A stretch of 64,000 nucleotides of DNA. Origin: Pseudomonas oryzihabitans. Its GTDB lineage: Bacteria; Pseudomonadota; Gammaproteobacteria; Pseudomonadales; Pseudomonadaceae. This document shows, one piece after another, positions 28,719-38,708 of the stretch. The notes beneath the pieces were generated by a model that saw only the letters and a program-made list of their open reading frames with translations, did not search any database and had not been told where the DNA came from. How positions within the stretch are numbered: position 1 is the first letter of the stretch; every line of letters starts with the position of its first letter. The translations under genes and the position numbers were made by a program. The DNA is taken from contig NZ_CP017024.1 in the NCBI RefSeq assembly GCF_014522265.1, positions 3,012,001-3,076,000 of the forward strand, read 5' to 3'.

Positions 28719-29711
28719 ATGATCCAGAACAAACAAGAAACCGAGTACGACCTCGGCGATGATGTCCTGCTTCTCGATTCCAATCCCTTCGGTGAGGAAT
28801 CCGCCGATTCAGCCATGACCAAGGCGCTCTCCGGGCGCGGCAATCAGGTCTTGCGGGGGGCGAAACTGGCCGACTACGGCCGAGCGCTCGACGCTACCCA
28901 GCTCTATCTCAACGAAATCGGCTTTTCGCCGCTGCTGTCACCAGCGGAGGAAGTGCATTTCGCCCGTCTTGCCCAGCGTGGCGATCCTGCCGGTCGCAAG
29001 CGCATGATCGAAAGCAACCTGCGCCTGGTGGTGAAGATCGCTCGACGCTACATCAATCGCGGTCTGTCGCTGCTCGATTTGATCGAGGAGGGCAATCTCG
29101 GCCTGATTCGCGCGGTGGAGAAATTCGATCCCGAGCGAGGTTTCCGATTCTCCACCTATGCCACCTGGTGGATCCGGCAGACCATCGAGCGGGCGATCAT
29201 GAATCAGACCCGCACCATTCGCCTGCCGATCCATGTGGTCAAGGAACTCAACCTGCATCTGCGCGCCGCGCGCGAACTGACCCAGAAGCTCGACCACGAG
29301 CCTTCACCCGAGGAAATCGCCGCCCTGCTGGAAAAGCCGGTAGCGGACGTCAAGCGGGTGATGGGCCTGAACGAGCGGATCAGCTCGGTTGACATGGTCC
29401 TCGGCCCCGATTCCGACAAGACCCTGCTCGACACCCTGACCGACGACCGCCCCACCGATCCCTGCGAATTGCTGCAGGATTCGGATCTCAACCAGAGCAT
29501 CGACCAGTGGCTGCTGGAGCTGCCGGAAAAGCAGCGCGAGGTCGTGGTGCGTCGCTTCGGCCTGCGTGGTCATGAAGCCTGCACCCTGGAAGAGGTCGGG
29601 CAGGAGATAGGGCTCACCCGCGAGCGGGTCCGGCAGATCCAGGTCGAGGCGCTCAAGCGGTTGCGCGAGATTTTCGAGCGCAATGGCCTGTCCAGTGACT
29701 CGCTGTTCTGA
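28719..29711 (+). CDS. rpoS: RNA polymerase sigma factor RpoS (sigma-38)
   Basis: Stationary-phase and general-stress sigma factor. The 330 residues contain region 1.2 ([20 protein letters not shown]), region 2 ([35 protein letters not shown]), region 3 and region 4 with the helix-turn-helix [20 protein letters not shown]. Intact and of normal length, it lies 110 bases after nlpD with an AAGGGTT-type ribosome site. It is followed by an intrinsic terminator and then rsmZ, the order found across Pseudomonas. Confidence 0.98.
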   Translation: MIQNKQETEYDLGDDVLLLDSNPFGEESADSAMTKALSGRGNQVLRGAKLADYGRALDATQLYLNEIGFSPLLSPAEEVHFARLAQRGDPAGRKRMIESNLRLVVKIARRYINRGLSLLDLIEEGNLGLIRAVEKFDPERGFRFSTYATWWIRQTIERAIMNQTRTIRLPIHVVKELNLHLRAARELTQKLDHEPSPEEIAALLEKPVADVKRVMGLNERISSVDMVLGPDSDKTLLDTLTDDRPTDPCELLQDSDLNQSIDQWLLELPEKQREVVVRRFGLRGHEACTLEEVGQEIGLTRERVRQIQVEALKRLREIFERNGLSSDSLF

Positions 29712-29740
29712 ACATGCCTAGCTGAATGTCAGCCAAACGG

Positions 29741-29765
29741 AGCCCGGATTTATCCGGGCTTTTTT
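29741..29765 (+). terminator. Intrinsic terminator of rpoS
   Basis: AGCCCGGAT (29741-29749) pairs perfectly with ATCCGGGCT (29752-29760) across a two-base loop, and a T-run follows. It lies 30 bases after the rpoS stop. Confidence 0.9.
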
Positions 29766-29776
29766 CTGCGTGTCGT

Positions 29777-29794
29777 TGTAAGCCAAGGCTTACA
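29777..29794 (+). promoter_or_regulatory. GacA-binding upstream activating sequence for rsmZ
   Basis: TGTAAGCCAAGGCTTACA is an exact match to the TGTAAG-N6-CTTACA palindrome recognised by phosphorylated GacA. Its centre lies about 184 bases before the predicted rsmZ start, the spacing known for Pseudomonas small-RNA promoters. Confidence 0.92.
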
Positions 29795-29934
29795 GTCCGC
29801 GTAAGCATGCATCGCTTCAGGCTGCCGGAAAGTATCGCTTGAGCAGCTCGACCAATAGCCAAGTGCTTGCCGCGTAACGTTTTTTTGTTTCGAGGGGCGT
29901 GCTTAGCGAGTTCGCCGTGACCGACTGTGGCAGA

Positions 29935-29962
29935 TTGCCAGCCTTCGGCAGAAGCGTACTAT
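29935..29962 (+). promoter_or_regulatory. Predicted sigma-70 promoter of rsmZ
   Basis: A TTGCCA -35 (29935-29940) and a TACTAT -10 (29957-29962) are separated by 16 bases and would start transcription near 29969-29971, just before the first GGA motif. Confidence 0.65.
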
Positions 29963-29969
29963 CGGCGCT

Positions 29970-30096
29970 GTGTCTGGGACGACGCGGATCGGCAGGAAGC
30001 GGATCGGGAACACCTCGGGACGAGGTTCACCAGGACGGTGACAGGATTACAGGGACAGGGACGAAGGGGGCGGAGCGATCCGCCCCCTTTTTTTTT
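29970..30096 (+). ncRNA. rsmZ: RsmZ, regulatory RNA that sequesters RsmA/CsrA
   Basis: Small RNA that titrates the translational repressor RsmA under GacS/GacA control. The predicted transcript of ~127 bases carries ten GGA motifs before the terminator. Several are displayed in hairpin loops: ACCTCG-GGA-CGAGGT and TCACC-AGGAC-GGTGA are two clear examples. It ends in a strong terminator, GGGGGCGGA (30066-30074) pairing with TCCGCCCCC (30079-30087), followed by nine T. The position between rpoS and fdxA, the exact GacA box and the length all match known pseudomonad RsmZ. The 5' end is inferred from the promoter. Confidence 0.9.
30066..30096 (+). terminator. Terminator of rsmZ
   Basis: A perfect nine-base-pair GC-rich stem with a four-base loop is followed by nine T. 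It ends 22 bases before the convergent fdxA stop. No A-rich tract precedes the stem, so it should act only on the forward strand. Confidence 0.92.
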
Positions 30097-30118
30097 GGCC
30101 TGGATTTCCAGGCGCGGC

Positions 30119-30442
30119 CTAGCGCTCGAGCTGGGCGAGCTTGCCGGTCTTGCCATCCCATTCGGCCGCGTCGGGCAGGGCTTCCTTCTTCTCGGTGATG
30201 TTCGGCCAGATGTTGGCCAGCTCACTGTTGAGTTCGATGAAGGCTTCCTGGCCGGCCGGTACCTCGTCTTCCGAGAAGATCGCCTGGGCCGGGCACTCGG
30301 GCTCGCACAGGGCGCAGTCGATGCACTCGTCCGGGTGAATTACCAGGAAGTTGGGGCCTTCGTAGAAGCAGTCCACCGGGCAGACTTCCACGCAGTCGGT
30401 ATATTTGCATTTGATGCAGTTGTCAGTGACGACGAAGGTCAT
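30119..30442 (-). CDS. fdxA: 7Fe-8S ferredoxin FdxA
   Basis: Small electron carrier of the Azotobacter-type seven-iron ferredoxin family. The 107 residues contain two cluster motifs: [18 protein letters not shown], where the spacing fits a 3Fe-4S site plus one ligand, and [12 protein letters not shown], a 4Fe-4S site. It is convergent with rsmZ and stands between it and mutS, as in other Pseudomonas. Its redox partner is not evident here. Confidence 0.96.
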   Translation of the reverse strand: MTFVVTDNCIKCKYTDCVEVCPVDCFYEGPNFLVIHPDECIDCALCEPECPAQAIFSEDEVPAGQEAFIELNSELANIWPNITEKKEALPDAAEWDGKTGKLAQLER

Positions 30443-30510
30443 CTGCTCGTTCTCCTCAGGCTAAGGCGGCGGATTCTAGCAGCATTGCCGGAACCCTCGT
30501 ATCCGTTAAC

Positions 30511-33087
30511 TCAGATACGCTTTTTCCATTCGTAGATAAGCTCCATGGCCCGTCTGGGTGTGATGTCGTCCGGCTGCAGGCGTTCCAGTTCCTCGATGAG
30601 AGGATGGGTGGCGCTGGCGAACAGATCGGCCTGCAACGGACGACCCTTGGCCGGCGCGCTTACCGGCAGGGGGGCACCCACCTCACCGTTGAAACTGGCC
30701 GCTTCCAGGCGGGCGAGATGCTCCCGCGCGCGCAGGATGACGTCCTCTGGCACGCCGGCCAGTTGGGCCACGGCCAGGCCATAGCTCTGGCTGGCCGGAC
30801 CGGGCAGCACATGGTGCAGGAAGACGATGCGGTCGTTGTGCTCGGTGGCGTTGAGGTGGACGTTGGCCACGCTCGGCTGGCCTTCCGGCAGCACGGTCAG
30901 CTCGAAGTAATGGGTGGCGAACAGCGTCCAGGCGCGCAGGCGCGCCAGTTGCTCGGCGGCGGCCCAGGCCAGGGACAGGCCGTCGAAGGTACTGGTGCCG
31001 CGGCCGACCTCGTCCATCAGCACCAGGCTGTGTTCGCTGGCGTTGTGCAGGATGTTGGCGGTCTCGCTCATCTCCACCATGAAGGTGGAGCGGCCACCGG
31101 CCAGGTCGTCGCTGGAGCCGATGCGGGTGAAGATGCGATCCACCAGGGACAGCTCGCAACTCGCCGCCGGGACGAAGCTGCCGACATGGGCCAGCAGCAC
31201 GATCAGCGCGGTCTGGCGCATGTAGGTGGACTTGCCGCCCATGTTCGGGCCGGTGATCACCAGCATGCGGGTGTCGTTGTCGAGGGTGACGTCGTTGGCG
31301 ACGAAGGGCGTTTCCAGCACCTGCTCCACCACCGGGTGACGTCCCTGGCCGATTTTCAGGCAGGGCTCCGCGACGAAGCGCGGCTTGTTCAGGTCCAGGT
31401 TGAGGGCGCGCTCGGCGAAGTTGGCCAGGACGTCCAGTTCGGCCAGGGCCGCGGCGCTGTCCTGCAAGGGCGCCAGGTGACCGATGAGTTCCTCCAGCAG
31501 CGCCTCGTAGAGGGCCTTTTCCCGCGCCAGGGCGCGACTCTGGGCCGACAGCGCCTTGTCTTCGAAGGCCTTGAGCTCCGGGGTGATGAAGCGCTCGGCG
31601 CCCTTGAGGGTCTGGCGGCGGATGTAGTCGGCCGGTGCCGACTCGGCCTGGCGGCTGGGGATCTCGATGAAATAGCCGTGGACGCGGTTGTAGCCGACCT
31701 TGAGGCCTTGCAGGCCGGTGCGGGCCTTTTCCCGGGCCTCCAGGTCCATGAGGAACTGGCCGGCGTTTTCGCTCAGGGTCTGCAGCTCGTCCAGCTCGCT
31801 GTCGTAGCCGCGCTTGATGACGCCGCCGTCGCGGATCACCGCCGGCGGATTGTCGATGATGGCGCGAGCCAGGGTCGCAGCCAGTTCCGGATAGGTCTTG
31901 ATGCTTTTGGCCAGGTCGAGCAGGTGCGGGGCGATCATCTGCGTCAACCCCTCCTGCAGCGCCGGCAGCGCGGCCAGGGCGTCTCTCAGGCGCGCGAGGT
32001 CGCGCGGGCGGGCGTTGCGCAGGCCGATACGGGCGAGGATGCGCTCCAGGTCGCCGATGTCCTTGAGTTGCGGCTGCAGCGTCTCGAAGCGATAGCCTTC
32101 CAGCAGGCAGGTGATGGCGTCCTGGCGCGCCTCGATCACCGCGCGATTGCGCAGCGGCCGATTCAGCCAGCGGGTCAGCAGACGACTGCCCATGGCGGTC
32201 TGACAGCGGTCCACCACCGACTGCAGGGTGTTGTCGCGGCCACCGGCCAGGTTGACGTCCAGCTCCAGGTTGCGGCGGCTGGCGCCGTCGAGGATGACGG
32301 TGTCGTCCAGGCGCTCGTGCCTGAGGCTGCGCAGGTGCGGCAGGGCGGTGCGCTGGGTTTCCTTGGCATAGGCCAGCAGGCAGCCGGCGGCGCCGAGGGC
32401 CAGGCCCAGCTTGTCGCAGCCGAAGCCCTTGAGGTCGCCGGTACCGAATTGCTGGCAGAGACTCTTGAGCGCCGAATCGCAGTCGAAGTCCCAGGGCGCC
32501 CGGCGGCGCACGCCGCGGCGCTTCTCGGCGGGAAGGCCGGCGGGCCAGTCGTCGGGGATCAGCAGCTCGGCGGGATTGAGACGATCAAGCTCGGCCAGCA
32601 GGGTCTCCCAGCCGGCCAGTTCCTGCACGGTGAAGCGGCCGCTGGCGATGTCCAGCACGGCCAGGCCGAACAGGCGCTCGTCGCCCAGCACGGCGGTCAG
32701 CAGGTTGTCGCGGCGCTCGTCCAGCAGCGCTTCGTCACTGACGGTGCCAGGGGTGATGATGCGCACCACCTGGCGTTCCACCGGGCCCTTGCTGGTGGCG
32801 GGGTCGCCGATCTGCTCGCAGATCACCACGGATTCGCCGAGCTTGACCAGCTTGGCCAGGTAGCCTTCGGCGGAGTGGAAGGGGATGCCGGCCATGGGGA
32901 TGGACTTGCCGGCCGAGGCGCCGCGGGCGGTCAGGGTGATGTCGAGCAACTTGGCGGCACGCCGGGCGTCGTCATAGAACAGCTCGTAGAAATCGCCCAT
33001 GCGATAGAACAGCAGCTGCTCGGGATGCTGATGCTTGATCTTGAGGTACTGTTGCATCATGGGCGTGTGCGCGGAGAGATCGCTCAT
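30511..33087 (-). CDS. mutS: DNA mismatch repair protein MutS
   Basis: Recognises mismatches and small loops and recruits MutL. The 858 residues include the mismatch-reading Phe-X-Glu in MGDFYELF near residue 35, the connector and lever domains, the Walker A ATP site [16 protein letters not shown], the signature [12 protein letters not shown], and a C-terminal tetramerisation tail. Full length and intact. It lies upstream of fdxA on the reverse strand. Confidence 0.98.
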   Translation of the reverse strand: MSDLSAHTPMMQQYLKIKHQHPEQLLFYRMGDFYELFYDDARRAAKLLDITLTARGASAGKSIPMAGIPFHSAEGYLAKLVKLGESVVICEQIGDPATSKGPVERQVVRIITPGTVSDEALLDERRDNLLTAVLGDERLFGLAVLDIASGRFTVQELAGWETLLAELDRLNPAELLIPDDWPAGLPAEKRRGVRRRAPWDFDCDSALKSLCQQFGTGDLKGFGCDKLGLALGAAGCLLAYAKETQRTALPHLRSLRHERLDDTVILDGASRRNLELDVNLAGGRDNTLQSVVDRCQTAMGSRLLTRWLNRPLRNRAVIEARQDAITCLLEGYRFETLQPQLKDIGDLERILARIGLRNARPRDLARLRDALAALPALQEGLTQMIAPHLLDLAKSIKTYPELAATLARAIIDNPPAVIRDGGVIKRGYDSELDELQTLSENAGQFLMDLEAREKARTGLQGLKVGYNRVHGYFIEIPSRQAESAPADYIRRQTLKGAERFITPELKAFEDKALSAQSRALAREKALYEALLEELIGHLAPLQDSAAALAELDVLANFAERALNLDLNKPRFVAEPCLKIGQGRHPVVEQVLETPFVANDVTLDNDTRMLVITGPNMGGKSTYMRQTALIVLLAHVGSFVPAASCELSLVDRIFTRIGSSDDLAGGRSTFMVEMSETANILHNASEHSLVLMDEVGRGTSTFDGLSLAWAAAEQLARLRAWTLFATHYFELTVLPEGQPSVANVHLNATEHNDRIVFLHHVLPGPASQSYGLAVAQLAGVPEDVILRAREHLARLEAASFNGEVGAPLPVSAPAKGRPLQADLFASATHPLIEELERLQPDDITPRRAMELIYEWKKRI

Positions 33088-33179
33088 GCGGGTGTTTCGA
33101 TCCGGTTGCCTGTGGATAGCCGCGTATTGTCCACCAACTGGCGGCGTTTGTCGGCCCCGCTCGGCTCAGTGCAGCGGTA

Positions 33180-35129
33180 TCAGGCCTGCGGCCCTTGTTC
33201 GCGGGCAGCCAGCAGCTGATCGATGCGGGCCATCAGCCGTTCCAGGGTGAAAGGCTTGGCCAGCACCTCGACATCTGGAACAGGCAAGGCCTCGCCAGGC
33301 AGGTTTGCCTCGGCATAGCCGGTGATCAACAGGGTCATCAGACCCGGGCGGCGTTCCCGGGCCAGGGCGGCGAGCTGGCAGCCACTCAGCCCGCCCGGCA
33401 GGCCGACATCGGCAATCAGCAAGTCCAGCGAGATATCCGATTCCAGTACCTGCAGCGCCGCGGCGGCATCGGGTGCCTCCAGGGTATGGATGCGATGTTC
33501 GCGCAGGGCTTCGTCCACCAGCATGCGCACCAGAGGTTCGTCGTCCACCACCAGGACGGTCATGCCGTCGGGATAGCGCAGCGCTGGAGCCGACGGCGTC
33601 TCCACTGACGACGCTGAAGGCTCCACCAGGCGCGGCAGATAGAGGGTCACGGTGGTGCCTTGGCCGGGTGCCGAGGCGATATGGGCGACCCCGCCGGATT
33701 GCCTGGCGAAGCCATAGATCATCGACAGGCCAAGCCCGGTGCCCATGCCCACCGGCTTGGTGGTGAAGAAGGGATCGAAGGCCCGCGCCAGCACCGCGGG
33801 CGGCATCCCGGAACCGGTGTCGAGCACTGCCAGGGTCACATAGTCGCCAGCCGGCAATTCCAGCGCGGCGGCCTGGGCGTCGTTGAGTCGGCGATTGGCG
33901 GTGACGATGCGCAGCATCCCGCCCTCGGGCATGGCATCCCGGGCGTTGATGCACAGGTTGAGCAGGGCGTTCTCCAGCTGATGGGGATCGCACAGGGTGA
34001 GATTCAACGCCTCCGCCAGTTCGATATGGATCTCGATCTGGGGGCCGACCGACCGGCGGATGAGTTCCTCCATGCCCAGCACCAGTGCGTTGGTCTGGGT
34101 GGCCGAAGGATCCAGCGCCTGGCGACGGGAAAAGGCGAGCAGGCGGTGGGTCAGGGCCGCGGCGCGCTCGGCGGCACCCTTGGCGCCACTGGCATAGCGC
34201 TCGAGATCGGTGAAGCGGCCTTGTTCGAGTCTCAGACTGAGCATGTCCAGACTGCCGATCACACCGGTCAGCAGGTTGTTGAAGTCATGAGCGATGCCTC
34301 CGGTCAGCTGGCCCACGGCTTCCATCTTCTGGCTCTGGCGCAGCTGTTCCTCGGTCTGGCGCAGGGCTTCCTGTTGCTCACGGATGGCGGTGACTTCGCG
34401 CACCGCAGAATAGATGAGGCCATCCTGCAACACCGAATTCCACGACAACCAGCGATAGCCGCCTTCTCGATGCCGATAGCGATTCTCGAAGCCGAACACC
34501 GGTTCGCCGTGCTTCAGGCGTTCCAGGGCCGCCTCGGTGCGGGCGCGATCCTCGACATGCACGAAGGCCATGAAAGGCTCGTGGCGCAACTGCTCTTCGC
34601 TCCAGCCCAGGGTGCTGGTCCAGGCTGGATTAAGGTCCAGCAGCTGGCCCTCCAGGGTCGCCGTACAGAGCAGATCGGGGCTGGCCTGCCAGATCAGATC
34701 ACGCTGGCGGGTGCGCAGGGTGACCTGTTCGCCGAGATTGCCGGCGAAGCGATAGAGGGACTCCAGGCTGCGGCGCTGGGCCGCGCAGACCACCGCCATG
34801 ATGACGTTGACCAGCACGAACAGCGCATGGGACACCCAGCGTTCCGAGAACAGTGCGAAATAGGCGGGTGCCTTGACGAAGAGGGTCTCGGCCAGCAGCA
34901 CCGACAACAGGGTGGCGAAGATGCCGGGACCCAGGCCGAACCAGAAGGCCGCGGCCATGATGAAGGGAATGAACAGCAGATAGGGCAGGCTGTCGATGCC
35001 CAGGCTCAGGCGGATTCCGGCCGCGATGGCGATCAGCAGGGTAGCGCCCAGAAAGCGCAAGGAAGCCGGCGTCTCCCGCGGGACCAGCTTGAGCAGCCGG
35101 CCGAGCAGGGTATGGGTGGCAATGGGCAC
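33180..35129 (-). CDS. Orphan hybrid sensor histidine kinase (membrane sensor-PAS-HisKA-HATPase-receiver)
   Basis: A 649-residue two-component kinase. Residues ~20-120 form about four membrane helices resembling a DUF4118/KdpD-like or MASE-type sensor region. A PAS domain follows (~145-260; [15 protein letters not shown]). The phospho-acceptor His lies in [20 protein letters not shown]-site motifs are [18 protein letters not shown] and [13 protein letters not shown]-terminal receiver domain has its Asp in [11 protein letters not shown]. The HisKA/HATPase style is the NtrB-like family often seen in hybrid kinases with a fused receiver. No response regulator with an output domain is adjacent, so the signal and target are unknown. 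Confidence 0.85.
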   Translation of the reverse strand: MPIATHTLLGRLLKLVPRETPASLRFLGATLLIAIAAGIRLSLGIDSLPYLLFIPFIMAAAFWFGLGPGIFATLLSVLLAETLFVKAPAYFALFSERWVSHALFVLVNVIMAVVCAAQRRSLESLYRFAGNLGEQVTLRTRQRDLIWQASPDLLCTATLEGQLLDLNPAWTSTLGWSEEQLRHEPFMAFVHVEDRARTEAALERLKHGEPVFGFENRYRHREGGYRWLSWNSVLQDGLIYSAVREVTAIREQQEALRQTEEQLRQSQKMEAVGQLTGGIAHDFNNLLTGVIGSLDMLSLRLEQGRFTDLERYASGAKGAAERAAALTHRLLAFSRRQALDPSATQTNALVLGMEELIRRSVGPQIEIHIELAEALNLTLCDPHQLENALLNLCINARDAMPEGGMLRIVTANRRLNDAQAAALELPAGDYVTLAVLDTGSGMPPAVLARAFDPFFTTKPVGMGTGLGLSMIYGFARQSGGVAHIASAPGQGTTVTLYLPRLVEPSASSVETPSAPALRYPDGMTVLVVDDEPLVRMLVDEALREHRIHTLEAPDAAAALQVLESDISLDLLIADVGLPGGLSGCQLAALARERRPGLMTLLITGYAEANLPGEALPVPDVEVLAKPFTLERLMARIDQLLAAREQGPQA

Positions 35130-35193
35130 TGGCGCTAGACCTCGGGGCGCTGATCGCTCACGGTATCGAACGGGTCACGACCGGCAGGCCGGC

Positions 35194-35400
35194 TCAGGTG
35201 CCCTCGTGCCGCTCGAATTCCTCGACTGCGCGTACCACGCCAGCGTTGTCCGCCGCCGTGCTGCGGGCCTGGCGCTCGAAGGCGGTGGCCAGCTCATTGA
35301 CCAGTTGCAGCAGACGCGGGATGTCGCCGCTGCGTTCGGCATCGGCGGCCTGCTCGCGCACGCGGTTGACGAAGGCTTGGGGATCGTCGAAGGCGGTCAT
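35194..35400 (-). CDS. Small hypothetical protein (68 residues)
   Basis: I do not recognise this protein. ATG 35400 is placed eight bases after a GGAG site and opens MTAFDDPQAFVNRVREQAAD, a soluble, acidic, mostly helical sequence with no membrane segment, cysteine motif or known domain. It sits between the hybrid kinase and kguD on the same strand, 53 bases after kguD ends. A longer in-frame extension upstream has low-complexity composition and is probably not translated. Confidence 0.6.
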   Translation of the reverse strand: MTAFDDPQAFVNRVREQAADAERSGDIPRLLQLVNELATAFERQARSTAADNAGVVRAVEEFERHEGT

Positions 35401-35453
35401 GGGGCGTTCTCCGTTGTGATGATACTTGTCTGACCACAAATGACGGCCAAGGC

Positions 35454-36437
35454 TCACTCGCGCCGCGTCCAGGCCTGCGGATTGACCAGATTTGCCGGTC
35501 GCTGACCGCCCAGGGCGGCCAGTAGGTTGTCCACCGCGCAACGGGCCATGGCCTCGCGCGTCTCCCGGGTCGCCGAGCCCAGGTGCGGCGTGGGCACCAC
35601 GTTGGGCAGCTGCAGCAGGGGCGAGTCCGGCGCCACGGGTTCCCGATCGAAGACGTCCAGCCCGGCGCCACGCAGCCGGCCTTCCTGCAAGGCGGCGATC
35701 AGGGCGGCTTCATCGATGACCGGGCCGCGCGAGACGTTGATCAGGATGGCGTGGGGCGGCAACCGGGCCAGTTCGGCGGCGCCCAGCAGGTGATGGGTCT
35801 CGTCGCTCAGGGGTACGGTGATGCAGAGGAAGTCGCAGCTCGCCAGCAACTCGGGCAGCGGCAGGAAGCGCGCGCCGAAGCGCTCGTCCACCTCGGGCTT
35901 GGCGGCGTGGGCGGTGTAGTTGACCTGCATGCCGAAACCCAGGTGGGCGCGGCGGGCGATGGCCTGGCCGATGCGGCCCATGCCCACCAGGCCCAGGGTC
36001 TTGCCATGGACGTCGCAACCGAAATGCGCCTCGCCCAGACTGGCCTGCCACTGGCCGGCGCGGACCCAGTCCGCCAGTTCGACAATGCGCCGCGCGGTGG
36101 CCAGCAACAGGGCGAAGGCGGCATCGGCGACGCTTTCGGTGAGCACATCCGGGGTGTTGCAGAGCAGGATGCCACGCCGCTCCAGATAGGGCAGGTCATA
36201 GCTGTCGAAGCCGACCGAGACGCTGGCGATGGCTTCCAGCCGGGGAGCCAGGTCCAGCAGTTCGGGCGTCAGCTTGTAGCTGGAGCCGAGCAGCCCCTGG
36301 GCCTCGGGCAGGCGTTCGCGCAGGCGGGCCTCCCCGCCCGGCGCCTTGACGTCGACGTATTCCAGATCGAAGGCTTCGTCCAGTCGCGCGGTCAGCGCCG
36401 GCGACAGGGCCTTGTAGTGGATCACCTTCTTTTTCAT
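35454..36437 (-). CDS. kguD: 2-ketogluconate-6-phosphate reductase (D-2-hydroxyacid dehydrogenase family)
   Basis: NAD(P)H-dependent reductase converting 2-keto-6-phosphogluconate to 6-phosphogluconate, feeding the Entner-Doudoroff pathway. The 327 residues carry the nucleotide-binding motif LGLVGMGRIGQAIARRA and the Arg-Glu-His catalytic set in NVSRGPVIDE, DVFDREPVA and PTPHLGSATRETREAM. ATG 36437 was chosen since the protein starts MKKKVIHYKALSP; the frame stays open further up but overlaps kguT. It is the last gene of kguE-K-T-D. Sequence alone would also allow a glyoxylate/hydroxypyruvate reductase; context decides. Confidence 0.9.
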   Translation of the reverse strand: MKKKVIHYKALSPALTARLDEAFDLEYVDVKAPGGEARLRERLPEAQGLLGSSYKLTPELLDLAPRLEAIASVSVGFDSYDLPYLERRGILLCNTPDVLTESVADAAFALLLATARRIVELADWVRAGQWQASLGEAHFGCDVHGKTLGLVGMGRIGQAIARRAHLGFGMQVNYTAHAAKPEVDERFGARFLPLPELLASCDFLCITVPLSDETHHLLGAAELARLPPHAILINVSRGPVIDEAALIAALQEGRLRGAGLDVFDREPVAPDSPLLQLPNVVPTPHLGSATRETREAMARCAVDNLLAALGGQRPANLVNPQAWTRRE

Positions 36438-36451
36438 GGACAGCGCTTCCT

Positions 36452-37735
36452 CTAGTGACTGGTGGCGGGCTTGAGCGCCGCGGCGCGGGTGACCTGTTCC
36501 TGGCGCAGCAGCAGGGTCAGGACCACGGCCACCAGCAGGGCGCCGCCCATGAAGCCGAAGGACGCGCCGGGACCACCGGTCACGCCGTTGAGATAGCCCA
36601 CCAGGTAGGAACCGGCAAAGGAGCCCAGGGCGCCCATGCTGTTGATCAGCGCCATGGCGCCGCCGGCGACGTTGCCAGGCAGGATCTCCGGAACGATGGC
36701 GAAGAAGGGGCCGTAGGGGGCGTACATGCAGGCACCGGCGACCACCAGCAGGGCATAGGACCACCAGAAGTGCTGGGTGCCGAGGGCGAAGGAGCCGAGG
36801 AAGGCCAGGGCGGCGATCAGCAGCGGCGGCCAGACGAACAGCTTGCGATTCTGCATGCGGTCCGAGGCCCAGGACACCCCGAGCATGGCCAGTACCGCGG
36901 CCAGATAGGGCAGCGAAGACAGCCAGCCGGCCTGAACGATGTCCAGATGGGCGCCCTGGCGCAGGATCGACGGCAACCAGATGACGAAGCCATAGACGCC
37001 GATGCTCCAGCAGAAATACTGCAGCGACAGGAGGATGACCTTGGGCGAACGGAAGGCTTCGGCGTAGTTCTTGACCGGCTTCATGCCCTGCTGCTCGGCC
37101 TTCAGCGCCTCTTCCAGGCGGGCCTTTTCGTCAGCGGCGAGCCACTTGGCATCCTTGGGCCGCTCGGCGGCCAGGCGCCACCAGATGAAGGCCCAGATCA
37201 CCGCCGGCAGGCCTTCGATGATGAACATCCAGCGCCAGTCCAGGGCATGGATCAGATAACCCGAGACCACCGACATCCAGAGGATGGTCACCGGATTGCC
37301 GAGGATCAGAAAGGTATTGGCCCGGGAACGCTCACGCTTGGTGAACCAGTGGCAGAGATAGACCAGCATCGCCGGCATCACCGCCGCCTCGACGACGCCG
37401 AGCAGGAAGCGGATGGCGATCAGCAGGGTGACGTTGGGTACCAAGCCGGTCAGGGTCGCCAGACCGCCCCAGGCGATCAGGCTCCAGAAGATCAGTCGCT
37501 TGACGCTGCGCTTCTCGGCATAGATGGCGCCGGGCACCTGGAAGAAGAAGTAGCCGAGAAAGAACAGCGCGCCGAGCAGCGAGGACATCGCCGGGGTGAT
37601 GCCCAGGTCGTCGGCCATGCCCGAGGCCGCGGCGAAGCCGTAGTTGGCCCGGTCGAGATAGGCCAGGCTGTAGGTGATGAAGACCACCGGCATCAGATAC
37701 CACCAGCGGCGTGGAGCGAGAGGGGAAGCGTTCAT
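36452..37735 (-). CDS. kguT: 2-ketogluconate transporter, major facilitator superfamily
   Basis: A 427-residue MFS permease of the anion:cation symporter type with 12 predicted membrane helices, beginning MNASPLAPRRWWYLMPVVF. The characteristic loop-2/3 region is present (FFFQVPGAIYAEKRSVKRLIF). A cytoplasmic mid-loop rich in Lys and Glu separates the halves (AERPKDAKWLAADEKARLEE). It is flanked by kguK and kguD, 14 bases before kguD, which supports uptake of 2-ketogluconate made in the periplasm from glucose. Start chosen for the clean first helix. Confidence 0.92.
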   Translation of the reverse strand: MNASPLAPRRWWYLMPVVFITYSLAYLDRANYGFAAASGMADDLGITPAMSSLLGALFFLGYFFFQVPGAIYAEKRSVKRLIFWSLIAWGGLATLTGLVPNVTLLIAIRFLLGVVEAAVMPAMLVYLCHWFTKRERSRANTFLILGNPVTILWMSVVSGYLIHALDWRWMFIIEGLPAVIWAFIWWRLAAERPKDAKWLAADEKARLEEALKAEQQGMKPVKNYAEAFRSPKVILLSLQYFCWSIGVYGFVIWLPSILRQGAHLDIVQAGWLSSLPYLAAVLAMLGVSWASDRMQNRKLFVWPPLLIAALAFLGSFALGTQHFWWSYALLVVAGACMYAPYGPFFAIVPEILPGNVAGGAMALINSMGALGSFAGSYLVGYLNGVTGGPGASFGFMGGALLVAVVLTLLLRQEQVTRAAALKPATSH

Positions 37736-37778
37736 GGGGTCACCTGCTTGATTGTTCTTGTCAGGGGGTTGGCGTCGA

Positions 37779-38708
37779 TCAGGGGAGTTCGTGGCGGTAG
37801 GGCAATCCTTCCATGTCACCGACCACCTGCACGGCGCGGGCGCCGATCCAGTTGCCGCGGGCGACGGCGGCGGCGACATCGAGACCGTCGAGCAGGGCGC
37901 TGACGAAGCCGGTGGCGAAGCCATCGCCGGCGCCAACGGTGTCGACCACCTCGGCCACCGCTACGCCGGGGACCTCGCCCTCGGCGTCGGGCGTGCGCCA
38001 GTAGCCACCCTCGGGGCCGAGCTTGATGGCCACGGCCTTGGCGCCGCGATCCAGGTAGAAGGCGGCGATGTCCGCCGGGGTGTCGTAGCCGGTCAGCAGC
38101 CGGCCCTCGGCCAGGCCGGGCAGCACCCAGTCGGCCAGGGCGGCGAGGTCATTGAGTTCGCGGCGCATCTGGTCTTCGCTGTCCCACAGCGACGGCCGCA
38201 GATTGGGGTCGAAGGAGATGCTGCGGCCAGCGTCGCGCATGGCCTGCAACAGGTGGCGGCTGAAGGCGCGGGCGCTGGGCGAAAGGGCAGGTGGAATACC
38301 GGTGGCGTGCAGGTGGCGCGCCTGCAGCAGGCTGGGGTCGAAGTCTTCTTCGATGTTGAGGTGGCTGGCGGCCGAGCCGCGGCGGAAGTACTCCACCACC
38401 GGATCGCTGCCATCGGTGGCGCGGGACTTGAGCTGGAAGCCGGTGGGGTGCCGGGGATCGACGGTGAGGCGGCGGCAGTCCAGGCCCTCGGCCTCGAGAC
38501 TGGCGCGCACGAAGCGGCCAAAGGAATCATCGCCCACCCGCGACAGCCAGGCGACCTTGAAGCCCAGGCGACTCAGGCCGATGGCCACGTTGTTGTCGGC
38601 GCCGGCGATGCGCTTGCCGAACTGGTCGACCGTGGCCAGCTCGCCCGGCGTCTCGGCGACGAACATGGTCATGGTTTCGCCAAAGGCGAGGATGTCGATG
38701 TCAGCCAT
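37779..38708 (-). CDS. kguK: 2-ketogluconokinase (PfkB family)
   Basis: Phosphorylates 2-ketogluconate at C6 using ATP. The 309-residue ribokinase/PfkB protein has the substrate-side motif GADNNVAIGLSRLG near the N-terminus and the ATP/catalytic motif DTVGAGDGFATGF, with the catalytic Asp, near residue 255. ATG 38708 overlaps the kguE stop by eight bases; an in-frame upstream codon would add nine residues inside kguE. A 2-keto-3-deoxygluconate kinase is the alternative by sequence, but the kgu context favours this call. Confidence 0.9.
   Translation of the reverse strand: MADIDILAFGETMTMFVAETPGELATVDQFGKRIAGADNNVAIGLSRLGFKVAWLSRVGDDSFGRFVRASLEAEGLDCRRLTVDPRHPTGFQLKSRATDGSDPVVEYFRRGSAASHLNIEEDFDPSLLQARHLHATGIPPALSPSARAFSRHLLQAMRDAGRSISFDPNLRPSLWDSEDQMRRELNDLAALADWVLPGLAEGRLLTGYDTPADIAAFYLDRGAKAVAIKLGPEGGYWRTPDAEGEVPGVAVAEVVDTVGAGDGFATGFVSALLDGLDVAAAVARGNWIGARAVQVVGDMEGLPYRHELP

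Noticed and set aside
29927-30535. Forward open frame running through rsmZ and antisense to fdxA
   Set aside because: It crosses the rsmZ promoter and terminator, overlaps a well-supported ferredoxin gene, and its sequence resembles no protein.
30604-33219. A long forward open frame antisense to mutS
   Set aside because: Same composition artefact; mutS is complete with all motifs on the other strand and the forward frame has no ribosome site or family features.
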